This document shows positions 1-5,475 of a DNA stretch of 5,573 bases, one piece after another (the stretch's first letter is position 1; each line of letters begins with the position of its first letter). Where the stretch lies: NCBI GenBank assembly GCA_947074135.1, contig CAMTOL010000153.1:1-5573 (forward strand). The letters are read 5' to 3'. Position numbers and translations under genes: made by a program. Below the pieces are notes generated by a model. That model did no database searches. It worked only from the letters and a program-made list of their open reading frames with translations, and was not told the DNA's origin. The stretch is from an uncultured Rikenellaceae bacterium. GTDB taxonomy: Bacteria; Bacteroidota; Bacteroidia; Bacteroidales; Rikenellaceae.

Positions 1-1
1 C

Positions 2-40
2 GAAGGCTAAAGCCTTCTTAGATTGAATGCTGCGCATTCA
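2..40. repeat. Two adjacent perfect hairpins, possible transcription end of the rdgB operon
   Basis: Two inverted repeats lie side by side. The first has arms GAAGGCT (2-8) and AGCCTTC (11-17) around a 2-nt centre; folded as RNA it would more likely be a 6-bp stem with a 4-nt loop. The second has arms TGAATGC (24-30) and GCATTCA (34-40) around TGC. Both sit downstream of the rdgB stop on the minus strand, so they could end or protect the 3' end of that operon, or belong to a plus-strand gene that ends left of the window. Neither has a clear U-tract inside the window. The flank of the first is cut off on the minus-strand side. A REP-like paired-hairpin repeat is another possibility. Confidence 0.4.
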
Positions 41-125
41 CACCAAAAACTTTTACTGTTTAACCGCTCTAAAAAGCATAAATACTTTTGTATCTCTACT
101 CTCAAACCATTTATAGATTAGTCTT

Positions 126-725
126 CTAGAGCTTAGTTTGCAACCACTGCGCCATTGCTCTGACTGCTCTACCTCGATGCGAAATAGAGTTCTTCACCTC
201 CAACGGCATCTGTGCAAAGCTCTGTTCGAAGCCTTGAGGACAAAATATCGGATCATATCCAAAGCCCTCATCTCCATTACGCTCAAACAATATCTCTCCC
301 TCGACCTTGCCCTCGAACGAATGCTCCTCGCCATTAGGTTCAATCAAGTGGATAACTGTGCGAAACTGCGCTATTCTGCACTCTTTTCTCTCTAGCTCCG
401 CCAAAACCTTATCGATATTGCCCTGAGTACCACTGCCCGAATAACGAGCCGACATCACTCCTGGAGCACCTCCCAACGCCTCAATCTCCAATCCTGTGTC
501 GTCAGCAAAAACCATCGCCTCAACACTCATAGATTTTAGTCGCTCAAACACAAAACGGGCTTTTAGAGCCGCATTACCCTCAAGGGTAGGTTCAGTTTCG
601 GGTATATCTTCATTAATGCCACACTCAGAGAGAGTAGATATTGAAAAATCGCCACCCCCTAGGGCAGCGACAATCTCTTCAACTTTATGGGCATTGTTAG
701 TTGCAAATACTAACTTCTGTTTCAT
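126..725 (-). CDS. rdgB: RdgB/HAM1 family XTP/dITP pyrophosphatase
   Basis: Cytosolic house-cleaning enzyme that hydrolyses non-canonical purine nucleoside triphosphates (dITP, XTP, ITP) to the monophosphate and pyrophosphate, keeping deaminated bases out of DNA and RNA. The protein has 199 residues, normal for the family and apparently complete. Family motifs appear in order: FATNNAHK at 7-14 (nucleotide-binding loop), TLEGNA at 47-52, ADDTGLE at 74-80 with the acidic catalytic/metal-binding pair D75-D76, GAPGV..ARY at 86-95, GFGYDPIF at 154-161, and SHRGRA at 182-187 (base recognition). The ATG at 725-723 directly follows the TAG stop of the GtrA gene (728-726), so no bases separate the genes and translation is probably coupled. 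No separate promoter is evident, so it is likely expressed as the last gene of the minus-strand operon. Confidence 0.96.
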   Translation of the reverse strand: MKQKLVFATNNAHKVEEIVAALGGGDFSISTLSECGINEDIPETEPTLEGNAALKARFVFERLKSMSVEAMVFADDTGLEIEALGGAPGVMSARYSGSGTQGNIDKVLAELERKECRIAQFRTVIHLIEPNGEEHSFEGKVEGEILFERNGDEGFGYDPIFCPQGFEQSFAQMPLEVKNSISHRGRAVRAMAQWLQTKL

Positions 726-1154
726 CTATCTTGTTTTAAAAGTATAAAAGTTATTTACTACAAAGTTCCACACCATAACAACAGCTGTGGCTATTAATTT
801 CGATGTCCAATCATTACTTATTTCATACCCAAACAAATTAATGACTAGCCAAGGTAACTGCATACAACCAAGTAATACTATGTAATGAATGCCAAGACCA
901 AGTAATGACACTCCGAGAAACTTAACATACTCACCCTTAATATTAGGATTTGTGCTACGCCAAGTCCACCTACGGTTAAGTATATAATTACTCGTTGCTC
1001 CAAAACAGAAACCTATGCCTGTTGCAATTACAATCGAAATACCCAACAACTCATAAAGCAGAGCCGTAATCGAGAAATCGACTAAAAAACCCGACGTCCC
1101 AACCACTCCAAAACGAACAATTCGCCAAAAAAGCTCTCTGCTTATACCCAACAT
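726..1154 (-). CDS. GtrA family small membrane protein
   Basis: A 142-residue integral membrane protein with about four predicted hydrophobic spans, at roughly 11-31, 38-58, 75-99 and 118-136. It carries the GtrA-family pattern: RFGVVGTSGFLVDF near the N-terminus (14-27), NYILNRRWTW (56-65) after the second span, and the C-terminal WNFVVNNFYTF (129-139). Characterised relatives help move or present polyprenyl-phosphate-linked sugars during cell-surface glycan modification; the substrate here cannot be told from sequence, and no glycosyltransferase partner lies nearby. The ATG at 1154 is the first possible start, because an in-frame TAA lies 15 nt upstream. A purine-rich GGGAGGA (1180-1174) sits about 20 nt upstream of the start, too far for a standard ribosome binding site. 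The gene lies 36 nt after the biotin carrier gene. Confidence 0.9.
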   Translation of the reverse strand: MLGISRELFWRIVRFGVVGTSGFLVDFSITALLYELLGISIVIATGIGFCFGATSNYILNRRWTWRSTNPNIKGEYVKFLGVSLLGLGIHYIVLLGCMQLPWLVINLFGYEISNDWTSKLIATAVVMVWNFVVNNFYTFKTR

Positions 1155-1190
1155 ATCAGCGCGACAATCTTAATCCTCCCAAGCAACCTA

Positions 1191-1631
1191 CTACTCAAAA
1201 CTCTCTTCGATAAAAGAAGAATGCTCTATCTCAACCTCCTCAAACTCTAACAATAAAGCTCCATTTGGCACAATATATCCTGGGCGAACGTGAACCTTTC
1301 TAATTGTTCCTGTAACTGGAGAGGCATAAGTATTTGCCATCTTCATAGCGTTGAACATCAATAGCTTATCACCTTTATTGACCTTATCACCTTTACGTAC
1401 ACAAACCTCAGTAATAGTACCAGGAATAAACGAATGAATCATTTTAGGATCAGGGCGCGTCCAAAGTTTTCGAGCTTTGTAGCTCTCGGGCACAATAGTA
1501 TCGTAAACTCCGTCTATTGTGTTAAATTTATCAAGTTTCACCTCCCCAATACTCTTAGCCACCTCTTTATTTAGAGGATTACTCTTTTTTGCAGAGTCTT
1601 TCTTTACTATATTTAATATGTTTGCTGCCAT
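1191..1631 (-). CDS. Biotin carboxyl carrier protein (gamma-type subunit of a biotin-dependent carboxylase/decarboxylase)
   Basis: A 146-residue biotin-attachment protein that would shuttle CO2 as carboxybiotin between the carboxyltransferase encoded just upstream and a partner outside the window. The C-terminal biotinyl (lipoyl-like) domain spans about 62-133: FIPGTITEV (68-76), KGDKVNKGD (80-88), AMKM (95-98) with Lys97 as the predicted biotinylated residue, then SPVTGTI (104-110) and the closing strand LLLEFE. The usual EAMKM reads NAMKM here. Residues 1-35 are lysine-rich and probably disordered. The segment 36-61 (DGVYDTIVPESYKARKLW) leads into the domain, and the long Pro/Ala linker common in decarboxylase gamma subunits is absent. 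It begins 105 nt after mmdA and is presumably cotranscribed with it, but a strong RNA stem lies between them. The methionine at 1631 follows an A-rich leader typical of Bacteroidota. Confidence 0.92.
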   Translation of the reverse strand: MAANILNIVKKDSAKKSNPLNKEVAKSIGEVKLDKFNTIDGVYDTIVPESYKARKLWTRPDPKMIHSFIPGTITEVCVRKGDKVNKGDKLLMFNAMKMANTYASPVTGTIRKVHVRPGYIVPNGALLLEFEEVEIEHSSFIEESFE

Positions 1632-1665
1632 TCTATTATGTTTTCATTAATAAATATTAAAAATG

Positions 1666-1723
1666 CAAATCACAACAGTTAGAAGTTTGCCACAATAGAC
1701 AAACTCCTAACCATCACAATTTG
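1666..1723 (-). promoter_or_regulatory. Long wobble-containing RNA stem-loop in the mmdA/biotin carrier spacer (attenuator, terminator or processing site)
   Basis: In minus-strand RNA, the arm 1723-1700 pairs with 1689-1666 over 24 consecutive positions with no bulge, around a 10-nt loop (1699-1690). By hand I count 17 Watson-Crick and 7 G-U pairs. The inner 12 positions (GTTAGGAGTTTG with CAAACTTCTAAC) contain only one wobble. All seven imperfect positions are G-U on the transcribed strand and A-C mismatches on the other strand, so the fold is specific to the mRNA of this operon. A CATTTTTAATATTT tail follows, which resembles a weak intrinsic terminator. It could lower expression of the carrier, GtrA and rdgB relative to mmdA, or protect the mmdA 3' end after processing. 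I found no good promoter between the stem and the carrier gene. Confidence 0.6.
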
Positions 1724-1736
1724 ATAGTGCAAACTA

Positions 1737-3284
1737 CTAAAATGGAGGAATACCGTGTTTCTTAGTAGGACGATAAACAGTCTTATCACTCGACACATTA
1801 AGTGCGTGAAGAATACTCTTGCGAGTTTCGCTAGGGTCGATAACTGCATCAACATAACCTTTCGAAGCCGCAACATAAGGATTTGCAAATTTCTCTTTAT
1901 ACTCTGCAATCTTCTCTTGACGCATTGCAACAGGATCTTCAGCATCAGCAATCTCCTTACGGAAAATAATATTAGCCGCTCCCTCTGGTCCCATAACCGC
2001 AATTTCAGCTCCCGGCCAAGCAAACACGAAGTCCGCACGAAGGTGACGTGAACACATCGCAATATATCCTCCACCATAAGCCTTGCGAAGAATAACCGTA
2101 ATTTTAGGTACTGTCGCCTCGCTATAAGCATAAAGCAATTTCGCTCCGTGGCGAATCACACCAGCGTGCTCTTGATGCACACCTGGAAGGTAGCCTGGAA
2201 GGTCTTCGAGAGTAACTAGTGGAATATTGAATGAATCGCAATAACGAATAAAACGTGCCGCTTTGTCTGAAGAGTCGCAATCCAATACACCTGCCATAAC
2301 AAGTGGTTGGTTAGCTACAAAACCAACTGTGTGACCACCAATACGACCAAAACCTACAACGATATTACCCGCAAACATCTCTTGAACTTCAAAAAAGTCG
2401 CTATCGTCAGTAAGCGAACGAATTACATTGCGAACATCGTAAGGTTGAGTTGGGTCAGCCGGTACAATCGAACTAATCTTAAAGGTTTTAGTATTTGGCT
2501 CTTCCTCCTCCTCTTGGGCTGCAGGAGCAGTGTTGTTTTGAGGAATCATCGAGAGCAATTTACGAATCTGAATAAAACATTCATCTTCGCTTTGAGCAAA
2601 GAAGTGAGCATTACCTGTGCGTTCGCAGTGAACACGAGCACCACCTAACTCCTCCATCGTAATCTCCTCGCCAAGTACTGTTCTAATAACCTCGGGACCA
2701 GTAATAAACATCTTCGAAATCTTATCAACTACGAAAACAAAGTCAGTAAGGGCAGGTGAGTAAACTGCTCCACCAGCACAAGGACCCAAAATTACCGATA
2801 TCTGTGGAATTACACCACTTGCAAGTGTATTGCGGAAGAAGATTTCACCATAACCAGCAAGAGCATTAACGCCTTCTTGTATGCGGGCTCCGCCTGAGTC
2901 ATTAATACCAATTAGAGGGATACGCATATTGAGAGCGTAGTCCATAATTTTTGTAATTTTACGCGCGTGGCTAAGTCCCAACGAACCACCAAAAACAGTA
3001 AAATCTTGTGCATAAATAGCTACTGGATTTCCACAAATCATACCAGTACCAATAATAACACCATCACCAGCCAACTCTTTATCAGCCATACCGAACTCAG
3101 TAGCCGAATGTTGCACGAAGATATCATACTCATTAAAGGTGCCTTCATCAAGCAGGGCCTCTACACGCTCACGAGCAGTTAGTTTGCCCATCTCTTTCTG
3201 TTTCTCAATAGCTTTTGTGCCGCCACCAAGATAGACTCTCTCTTTGCGTTTTTGCAAATCGAGGACTTTTTTGTCTTTTGCCAT
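1737..3284 (-). CDS. mmdA: Acyl-CoA carboxyltransferase, methylmalonyl-CoA decarboxylase alpha / propionyl-CoA carboxylase beta type
   Basis: A full-length 515-residue carboxyltransferase that moves a carboxyl group between an acyl-CoA (methylmalonyl/propionyl expected) and the biotin of the neighbouring carrier. Two crotonase-fold halves are visible. The N-terminal half has LTARERVEALLDEGTF (35-50), the CoA-side oxyanion loop GGARIQEG (131-138) and GPCAGGAVYSPALTD (167-181). The C-terminal half has LEDLPGYLPG (359-368), AYGGGYIAM (402-410) and GAEIAVMGPEGAAN (425-438). An acidic linker with five glutamates (258-262) joins the halves. AYGGGYIAMCSRHL resembles decarboxylase alpha subunits more than the AYGGAYDVM form of actinobacterial PccB, so mmdA is my preferred but provisional symbol. 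Without a membrane beta subunit or biotin carboxylase in view, the reaction direction is open. Tandem TAG stops (1739-1737, 1736-1734) end the gene. It is the first gene of the operon. Confidence 0.93.
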   Translation of the reverse strand: MAKDKKVLDLQKRKERVYLGGGTKAIEKQKEMGKLTARERVEALLDEGTFNEYDIFVQHSATEFGMADKELAGDGVIIGTGMICGNPVAIYAQDFTVFGGSLGLSHARKITKIMDYALNMRIPLIGINDSGGARIQEGVNALAGYGEIFFRNTLASGVIPQISVILGPCAGGAVYSPALTDFVFVVDKISKMFITGPEVIRTVLGEEITMEELGGARVHCERTGNAHFFAQSEDECFIQIRKLLSMIPQNNTAPAAQEEEEEPNTKTFKISSIVPADPTQPYDVRNVIRSLTDDSDFFEVQEMFAGNIVVGFGRIGGHTVGFVANQPLVMAGVLDCDSSDKAARFIRYCDSFNIPLVTLEDLPGYLPGVHQEHAGVIRHGAKLLYAYSEATVPKITVILRKAYGGGYIAMCSRHLRADFVFAWPGAEIAVMGPEGAANIIFRKEIADAEDPVAMRQEKIAEYKEKFANPYVAASKGYVDAVIDPSETRKSILHALNVSSDKTVYRPTKKHGIPPF

Positions 3285-3321
3285 TTAATTTATGTATTAG
3301 TTAAAATGTTATAATTAATAA

Positions 3322-3351
3322 AAAAATATTGCTGTACGATGCAGTATTTTT
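3322..3351 (-). terminator. Hairpin with T-tract between the MATE gene and mmdA (terminator or leader attenuator)
   Basis: Arms 3322-3332 and 3341-3351 form an 11-position inverted repeat around an 8-nt loop, with one imperfect position (G-U on the plus strand, C-A on the minus strand). Read on the minus strand, the second arm runs into a stretch of Ts (TATTTTTTTATT), as in an intrinsic terminator. It lies after the MATE stop codon and before mmdA, so it could end MATE transcripts. It also lies downstream of the best mmdA promoter, so it would be in the mmdA 5' leader, where it could attenuate. The A/T-rich ends make it roughly symmetric, so it could also act on the plus strand. Confidence 0.45.
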
Positions 3352-3374
3352 CAAAGTTATAAGTTTTACCAATG

Positions 3375-3405
3375 TAAAGGTATGTTTTTTTTGTAAAAAC
3401 ACAAA
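3375..3405 (-). promoter_or_regulatory. Bacteroidota-type promoter for the mmdA operon
   Basis: On the minus strand, TTTG (3405-3402) is followed by exactly 19 nt and then TACCTTTA (3382-3375), one base from the TAnnTTTG -7 consensus. This places transcription start near 3368 and gives a leader of about 85 nt containing the T-tract hairpin. A second -7 match, TAACTTTG (3359-3352), lies closer to the gene but lacks a TTTG at the right distance. The promoter begins 9 nt past the MATE stop codon, so mmdA can be expressed independently of MATE. Confidence 0.6.
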
Positions 3406-3413
3406 AATCAGTT

Positions 3414-4766
3414 CTATTTTTTTACATCAAAACTAGAACGACCCTTCCATTTACCGCTGTAATAATACCACAGAGCCATTATCATACCAATAGCCCATCC
3501 AATTACAATACTCCAAGCAACTCCGTCAATTCCGCTCATATCAGTATAATTTGTGAGCAAGGCTGCTACCGGCACACGAACACCCCACAGAGCAATAATT
3601 GTTGAAATCATCGGAAACATCACAGCTCCTGCCCCACGCAACATACCATTTATTATATACATTGTCGAGAACAACAGATAGAAGAGCGAAACGATAACCA
3701 AATATCGTTGTCCTATCTCTACTACTGCTTGGTCGCTGGTAAAGAGATGCAATATATCGGTTCCAAATATCACAATTACAGCAGTCAATACCACACAGGT
3801 AATAGATGAATACAATAGGGTCATACCCAATCCTCGCTTAACCCTATCAATATTTCCTGCTCCAATATTCTGACCCACAAACGATGTTAACGCCATCGAG
3901 AAATTCATCGCTGGAATAACAGCCAGGGCATCGATACGCATACCGGCGGTAAACCCCGCAATTGAGTCAGTGCCGAGTGTATTGACAATCGACATCAAAG
4001 CAACTGCTCCAAATGCTACAAATGACTGTTGAATGCCAGTTGGAACACCAAACTTAACACACTGATTAAAAATCTTACGATTGAATTGTAGTTTAAACAG
4101 ATTGATATGAAATACTATCTTTTTACTTCTATTAATATAGTATATAGCGACGAAGTACGCAAAACCTTCAGAAATAACCGTTGCCCAAGCAGCCGAGGCA
4201 ACTCCCCAACCGAAAACTACGATAAAGAGATAGTCGAGCACAATATTGAGTATTGAGGAGAGGACCAGAAAATAGAGTGGGGTTTTAGAGTCGCCTACTC
4301 CTCGCAGCATTGCAGCTAGAGTATTGAAGCCAAACAGCAAAAAGATACCTCCTAAATAGACCTGCAAATACTCTGTACCCATAGGCACAAGCTCTTCGGG
4401 AAGTCCTATAAACGACAGAATATCGTCCGAGAAGAAGAAACCAACAACTCCTATAATAGCTCCTGCAACAAGCAGTACGATATGGAGTGTGTCACTTGTG
4501 ACTCTAACTTTCTCGTGGTTACCACGCCCAAAGTATTGCGAAATAACGACACTAGCACCACTGCCAATACCTATGACCATAGCAATAATTGCAAAAATTA
4601 CCGGCATACTTGCACCAACTGCTGCGAGCGCCTCTTTGCCGAGGTATTGCCCAACTATCGCACTATCAATCATTTGGTAGAGCTGCATCAGCAGATTCCC
4701 CGCTATGATTGGTAGCGAAAATAGGATTATCTGTTTCCCAATAGGTCCTTTAGTAAAGTCTTGCAT
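3414..4766 (-). CDS. MATE family efflux transporter (YoeA/MepA-like)
   Basis: A 450-residue inner-membrane exporter with about twelve hydrophobic spans, normal length for MATE proteins, which expel organic cations, drugs or metabolites in exchange for Na+ or H+. The N-terminal signature MxxFTKGPIGKQIILFSLP leads into span 1. The two pseudo-symmetric halves carry matching loops, LRGVGDSKTP (154-163) and LRGAGAVMFP (376-385), and GQNIGAGN (298-305) marks the second half. These features fit the YoeA/MepA-like branch; the substrate is unknown. An in-frame TTG at 4769 sits just before the ATG at 4766-4764. I chose ATG, since TTG would add only one residue and the family usually starts this way. 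It has its own promoter (4816-4848), divergent from the DUF2975-like gene, with a palindrome in its leader. A dedicated regulator gene is not seen in the window. Confidence 0.95.
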   Translation of the reverse strand: MQDFTKGPIGKQIILFSLPIIAGNLLMQLYQMIDSAIVGQYLGKEALAAVGASMPVIFAIIAMVIGIGSGASVVISQYFGRGNHEKVRVTSDTLHIVLLVAGAIIGVVGFFFSDDILSFIGLPEELVPMGTEYLQVYLGGIFLLFGFNTLAAMLRGVGDSKTPLYFLVLSSILNIVLDYLFIVVFGWGVASAAWATVISEGFAYFVAIYYINRSKKIVFHINLFKLQFNRKIFNQCVKFGVPTGIQQSFVAFGAVALMSIVNTLGTDSIAGFTAGMRIDALAVIPAMNFSMALTSFVGQNIGAGNIDRVKRGLGMTLLYSSITCVVLTAVIVIFGTDILHLFTSDQAVVEIGQRYLVIVSLFYLLFSTMYIINGMLRGAGAVMFPMISTIIALWGVRVPVAALLTNYTDMSGIDGVAWSIVIGWAIGMIMALWYYYSGKWKGRSSFDVKK

Positions 4767-4783
4767 CAAGTATCTAGTCGTAT

Positions 4784-4799
4784 TGTTAGCGCACTAACA
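4784..4799. promoter_or_regulatory. Palindrome in the MATE leader (candidate operator or 5' UTR hairpin)
   Basis: The sequence TGTTAGCGCACTAACA is a dyad with perfect 6-bp arms (4784-4789, 4794-4799). It lies between the MATE -7 box and start codon, roughly +10 to +25 relative to the expected transcription start. As DNA it has the size and symmetry of a site for a dimeric repressor of the TetR or MarR kind, which often control efflux pumps. As minus-strand RNA it would be a 6-bp stem closed by UGCG, a UNCG-type tetraloop. The sequence alone does not decide between these. Confidence 0.45.
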
Positions 4800-4815
4800 G
4801 CACTTAAAGTAGGGG

Positions 4816-4848
4816 CAAAGGTAGTAAAATGTGGATTGTTTTAGCAAA
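4816..4848 (-). promoter_or_regulatory. Bacteroidota-type promoter for the MATE gene
   Basis: Minus-strand TTTG (4848-4845) is followed by 21 nt and a perfect TAnnTTTG -7 element, TACCTTTG (4823-4816). The spacer is slightly longer than the preferred 19 nt. Transcription should start near 4809, giving a leader of about 40 nt that contains the palindrome at 4784-4799. Confidence 0.65.
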
Positions 4849-4862
4849 AAACTTAAAAAAAG

Positions 4863-4893
4863 TTTGGTGGTTAAAAAAAAGTAACTACCTTTG
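4863..4893 (+). promoter_or_regulatory. Consensus Bacteroidota promoter for the DUF2975-like gene
   Basis: Plus-strand TTTG (4863-4866), a 19-nt spacer, then TACCTTTG (4886-4893) match the TTTG-N19-TAnnTTTG consensus exactly. The predicted start is near 4900, leaving a leader of about 38 nt. The -33 box lies only 14 nt from that of the MATE promoter. A 6-bp dyad, AAACTT (4849-4854) and AAGTTT (4860-4865), fills the space between the two and overlaps this -33 box. Confidence 0.75.
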
Positions 4894-4894
4894 C

Positions 4895-4913
4895 TTTATC
4901 GAAAAACGATAAA
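4895..4913. promoter_or_regulatory. Inverted repeat at the DUF2975-like transcription start (candidate operator)
   Basis: Perfect 7-bp arms TTTATCG (4895-4901) and CGATAAA (4907-4913) flank AAAAA, starting 2 nt after the -7 box and covering the expected transcription start. A repressor bound here would block initiation. As RNA it would be a weak A/U-rich hairpin. DUF2975 genes are often paired with a small Cro/CI-type regulator, which could be the binding protein, but none is seen before the window ends. Confidence 0.4.
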
Positions 4914-4937
4914 TATTTATTGATTAATAGCAAAAAT

Positions 4938-5438
4938 ATGAAGAATATCGATAAAACACTTAGACTAATTACCGTTCTCTATGTTATTTTTCTTGCGTTG
5001 TTTATTTTGGAGATAGTGGTTGATGGCGTGCCGTCATTTATGGAGGGACTCAATGATGCAAAAGCTACGAGGAGCGTAGCAGAAAATGGAGGGTTTCATT
5101 GGGCGTATGGTGTTATAGCTATTCCTATGACTGGTATAATGATATGGTGGATTATAGAGTTTGTTAAATTATTGGTTTATACTACTATTTCAGTTTTCCG
5201 CAAAGATATCTTTAACGATAAACTGATATTGACACTCACTAGGTTCTCTATTCTTTTTGCTGTAGTAATGATTTCAATATTTGTCTTACACTATTTTGTA
5301 AATAATTTTGAAAACGTAACATCCCGAAGTGCTAGTAGTTATATTGAGTTGATGATGCAGATAGTAATATTATTGATATTGGGACAAGTTCTCAGAATTG
5401 GGAAGCGATTTAAAGATGAGAACGATTTGACTGTATAA
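4938..5438 (+). CDS. DUF2975-like four-helix membrane protein
   Basis: A 166-residue membrane protein of unknown function, judged to be DUF2975-like. Hydrophobic spans lie at about 8-28, 58-82, 100-122 and 135-152. Features typical of the family are the SVFRKDIFNDK segment after span 2 (85-95) and the terminal charged tail ending ENDLTV. There is no signal peptide or enzymatic motif. I start at the ATG at 4938 rather than the in-frame TTG at 4920: the next gene begins with the same MKNIDK, and the A-rich sequence before the ATG fits Bacteroidota starts. It has a consensus promoter with a dyad at the start site and diverges from the MATE gene. Family members commonly sit beside a YozG-like helix-turn-helix gene; here a paralogue follows instead. 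The assignment was made by eye from the overall pattern. Confidence 0.8.
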   Translation: MKNIDKTLRLITVLYVIFLALFILEIVVDGVPSFMEGLNDAKATRSVAENGGFHWAYGVIAIPMTGIMIWWIIEFVKLLVYTTISVFRKDIFNDKLILTLTRFSILFAVVMISIFVLHYFVNNFENVTSRSASSYIELMMQIVILLILGQVLRIGKRFKDENDLTV

Positions 5439-5464
5439 GAAACACTTGATTGTATAAGAAGCAC
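5427..5464 (+). repeat. Imperfect 19-bp tandem duplication over the DUF2975-like stop codon
   Basis: Units 5427-5445 (TTGACTGTATAAGAAACAC) and 5446-5464 (TTGATTGTATAAGAAGCAC) are directly adjacent and match at 17 of 19 positions. The first unit contains the last three codons and the TAA stop of the gene; the second repeats them out of frame in the spacer before the next gene. Replication slippage, or the scar of a gene-end rearrangement, would explain it. Confidence 0.75.
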
Positions 5465-5475
5465 TGATAACTAAA

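Noticed and set aside
70..95. Weak AAAAG/CTTTT inverted repeat downstream of rdgB
   Set aside because: Five A/T-dominated pairs around an 8-nt loop are too weak to call a terminator.
138..747. Plus-strand open frames opposite rdgB (138-395 and 496-747)
   Set aside because: Both are antisense to a clear RdgB gene, show no motif or promoter, and have compositions expected from a reverse-frame reading.
1647..1660. Palindrome TTAATAAATATTAA in the mmdA/carrier spacer
   Set aside because: It is made only of A and T, short, and expected by chance in this AT-rich stretch; no -33/-7 pair accompanies it.
1679..2131. 150-codon minus-strand open frame overlapping the 3' part of the carboxyltransferase gene
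   Set aside because: It lies within conserved coding sequence of mmdA in another frame, its translation is rich in Leu, Arg and Val with no recognisable domain, and it is best explained as a shadow.
1755..3182. Plus-strand open frames opposite mmdA (1755-2051, 2307-2648, 2967-3182)
   Set aside because: They are antisense to a full-length conserved gene and their translations have no recognisable features.
3352..3359. Alternative -7 element TAACTTTG for mmdA
   Set aside because: The element matches the consensus, but no TTTG lies 19-21 nt upstream and the expected start would fall inside the hairpin, so the promoter at 3375-3405 is preferred.
4482..4715. Two overlapping plus-strand open frames opposite the MATE N-terminus
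   Set aside because: They cover the same bases in two frames, are antisense to a clear transporter, and have no supporting motif.
4767..4769. TTG as start codon of the MATE gene
   Set aside because: It precedes an ATG by one codon and adds only one residue; ATG is the simpler choice.
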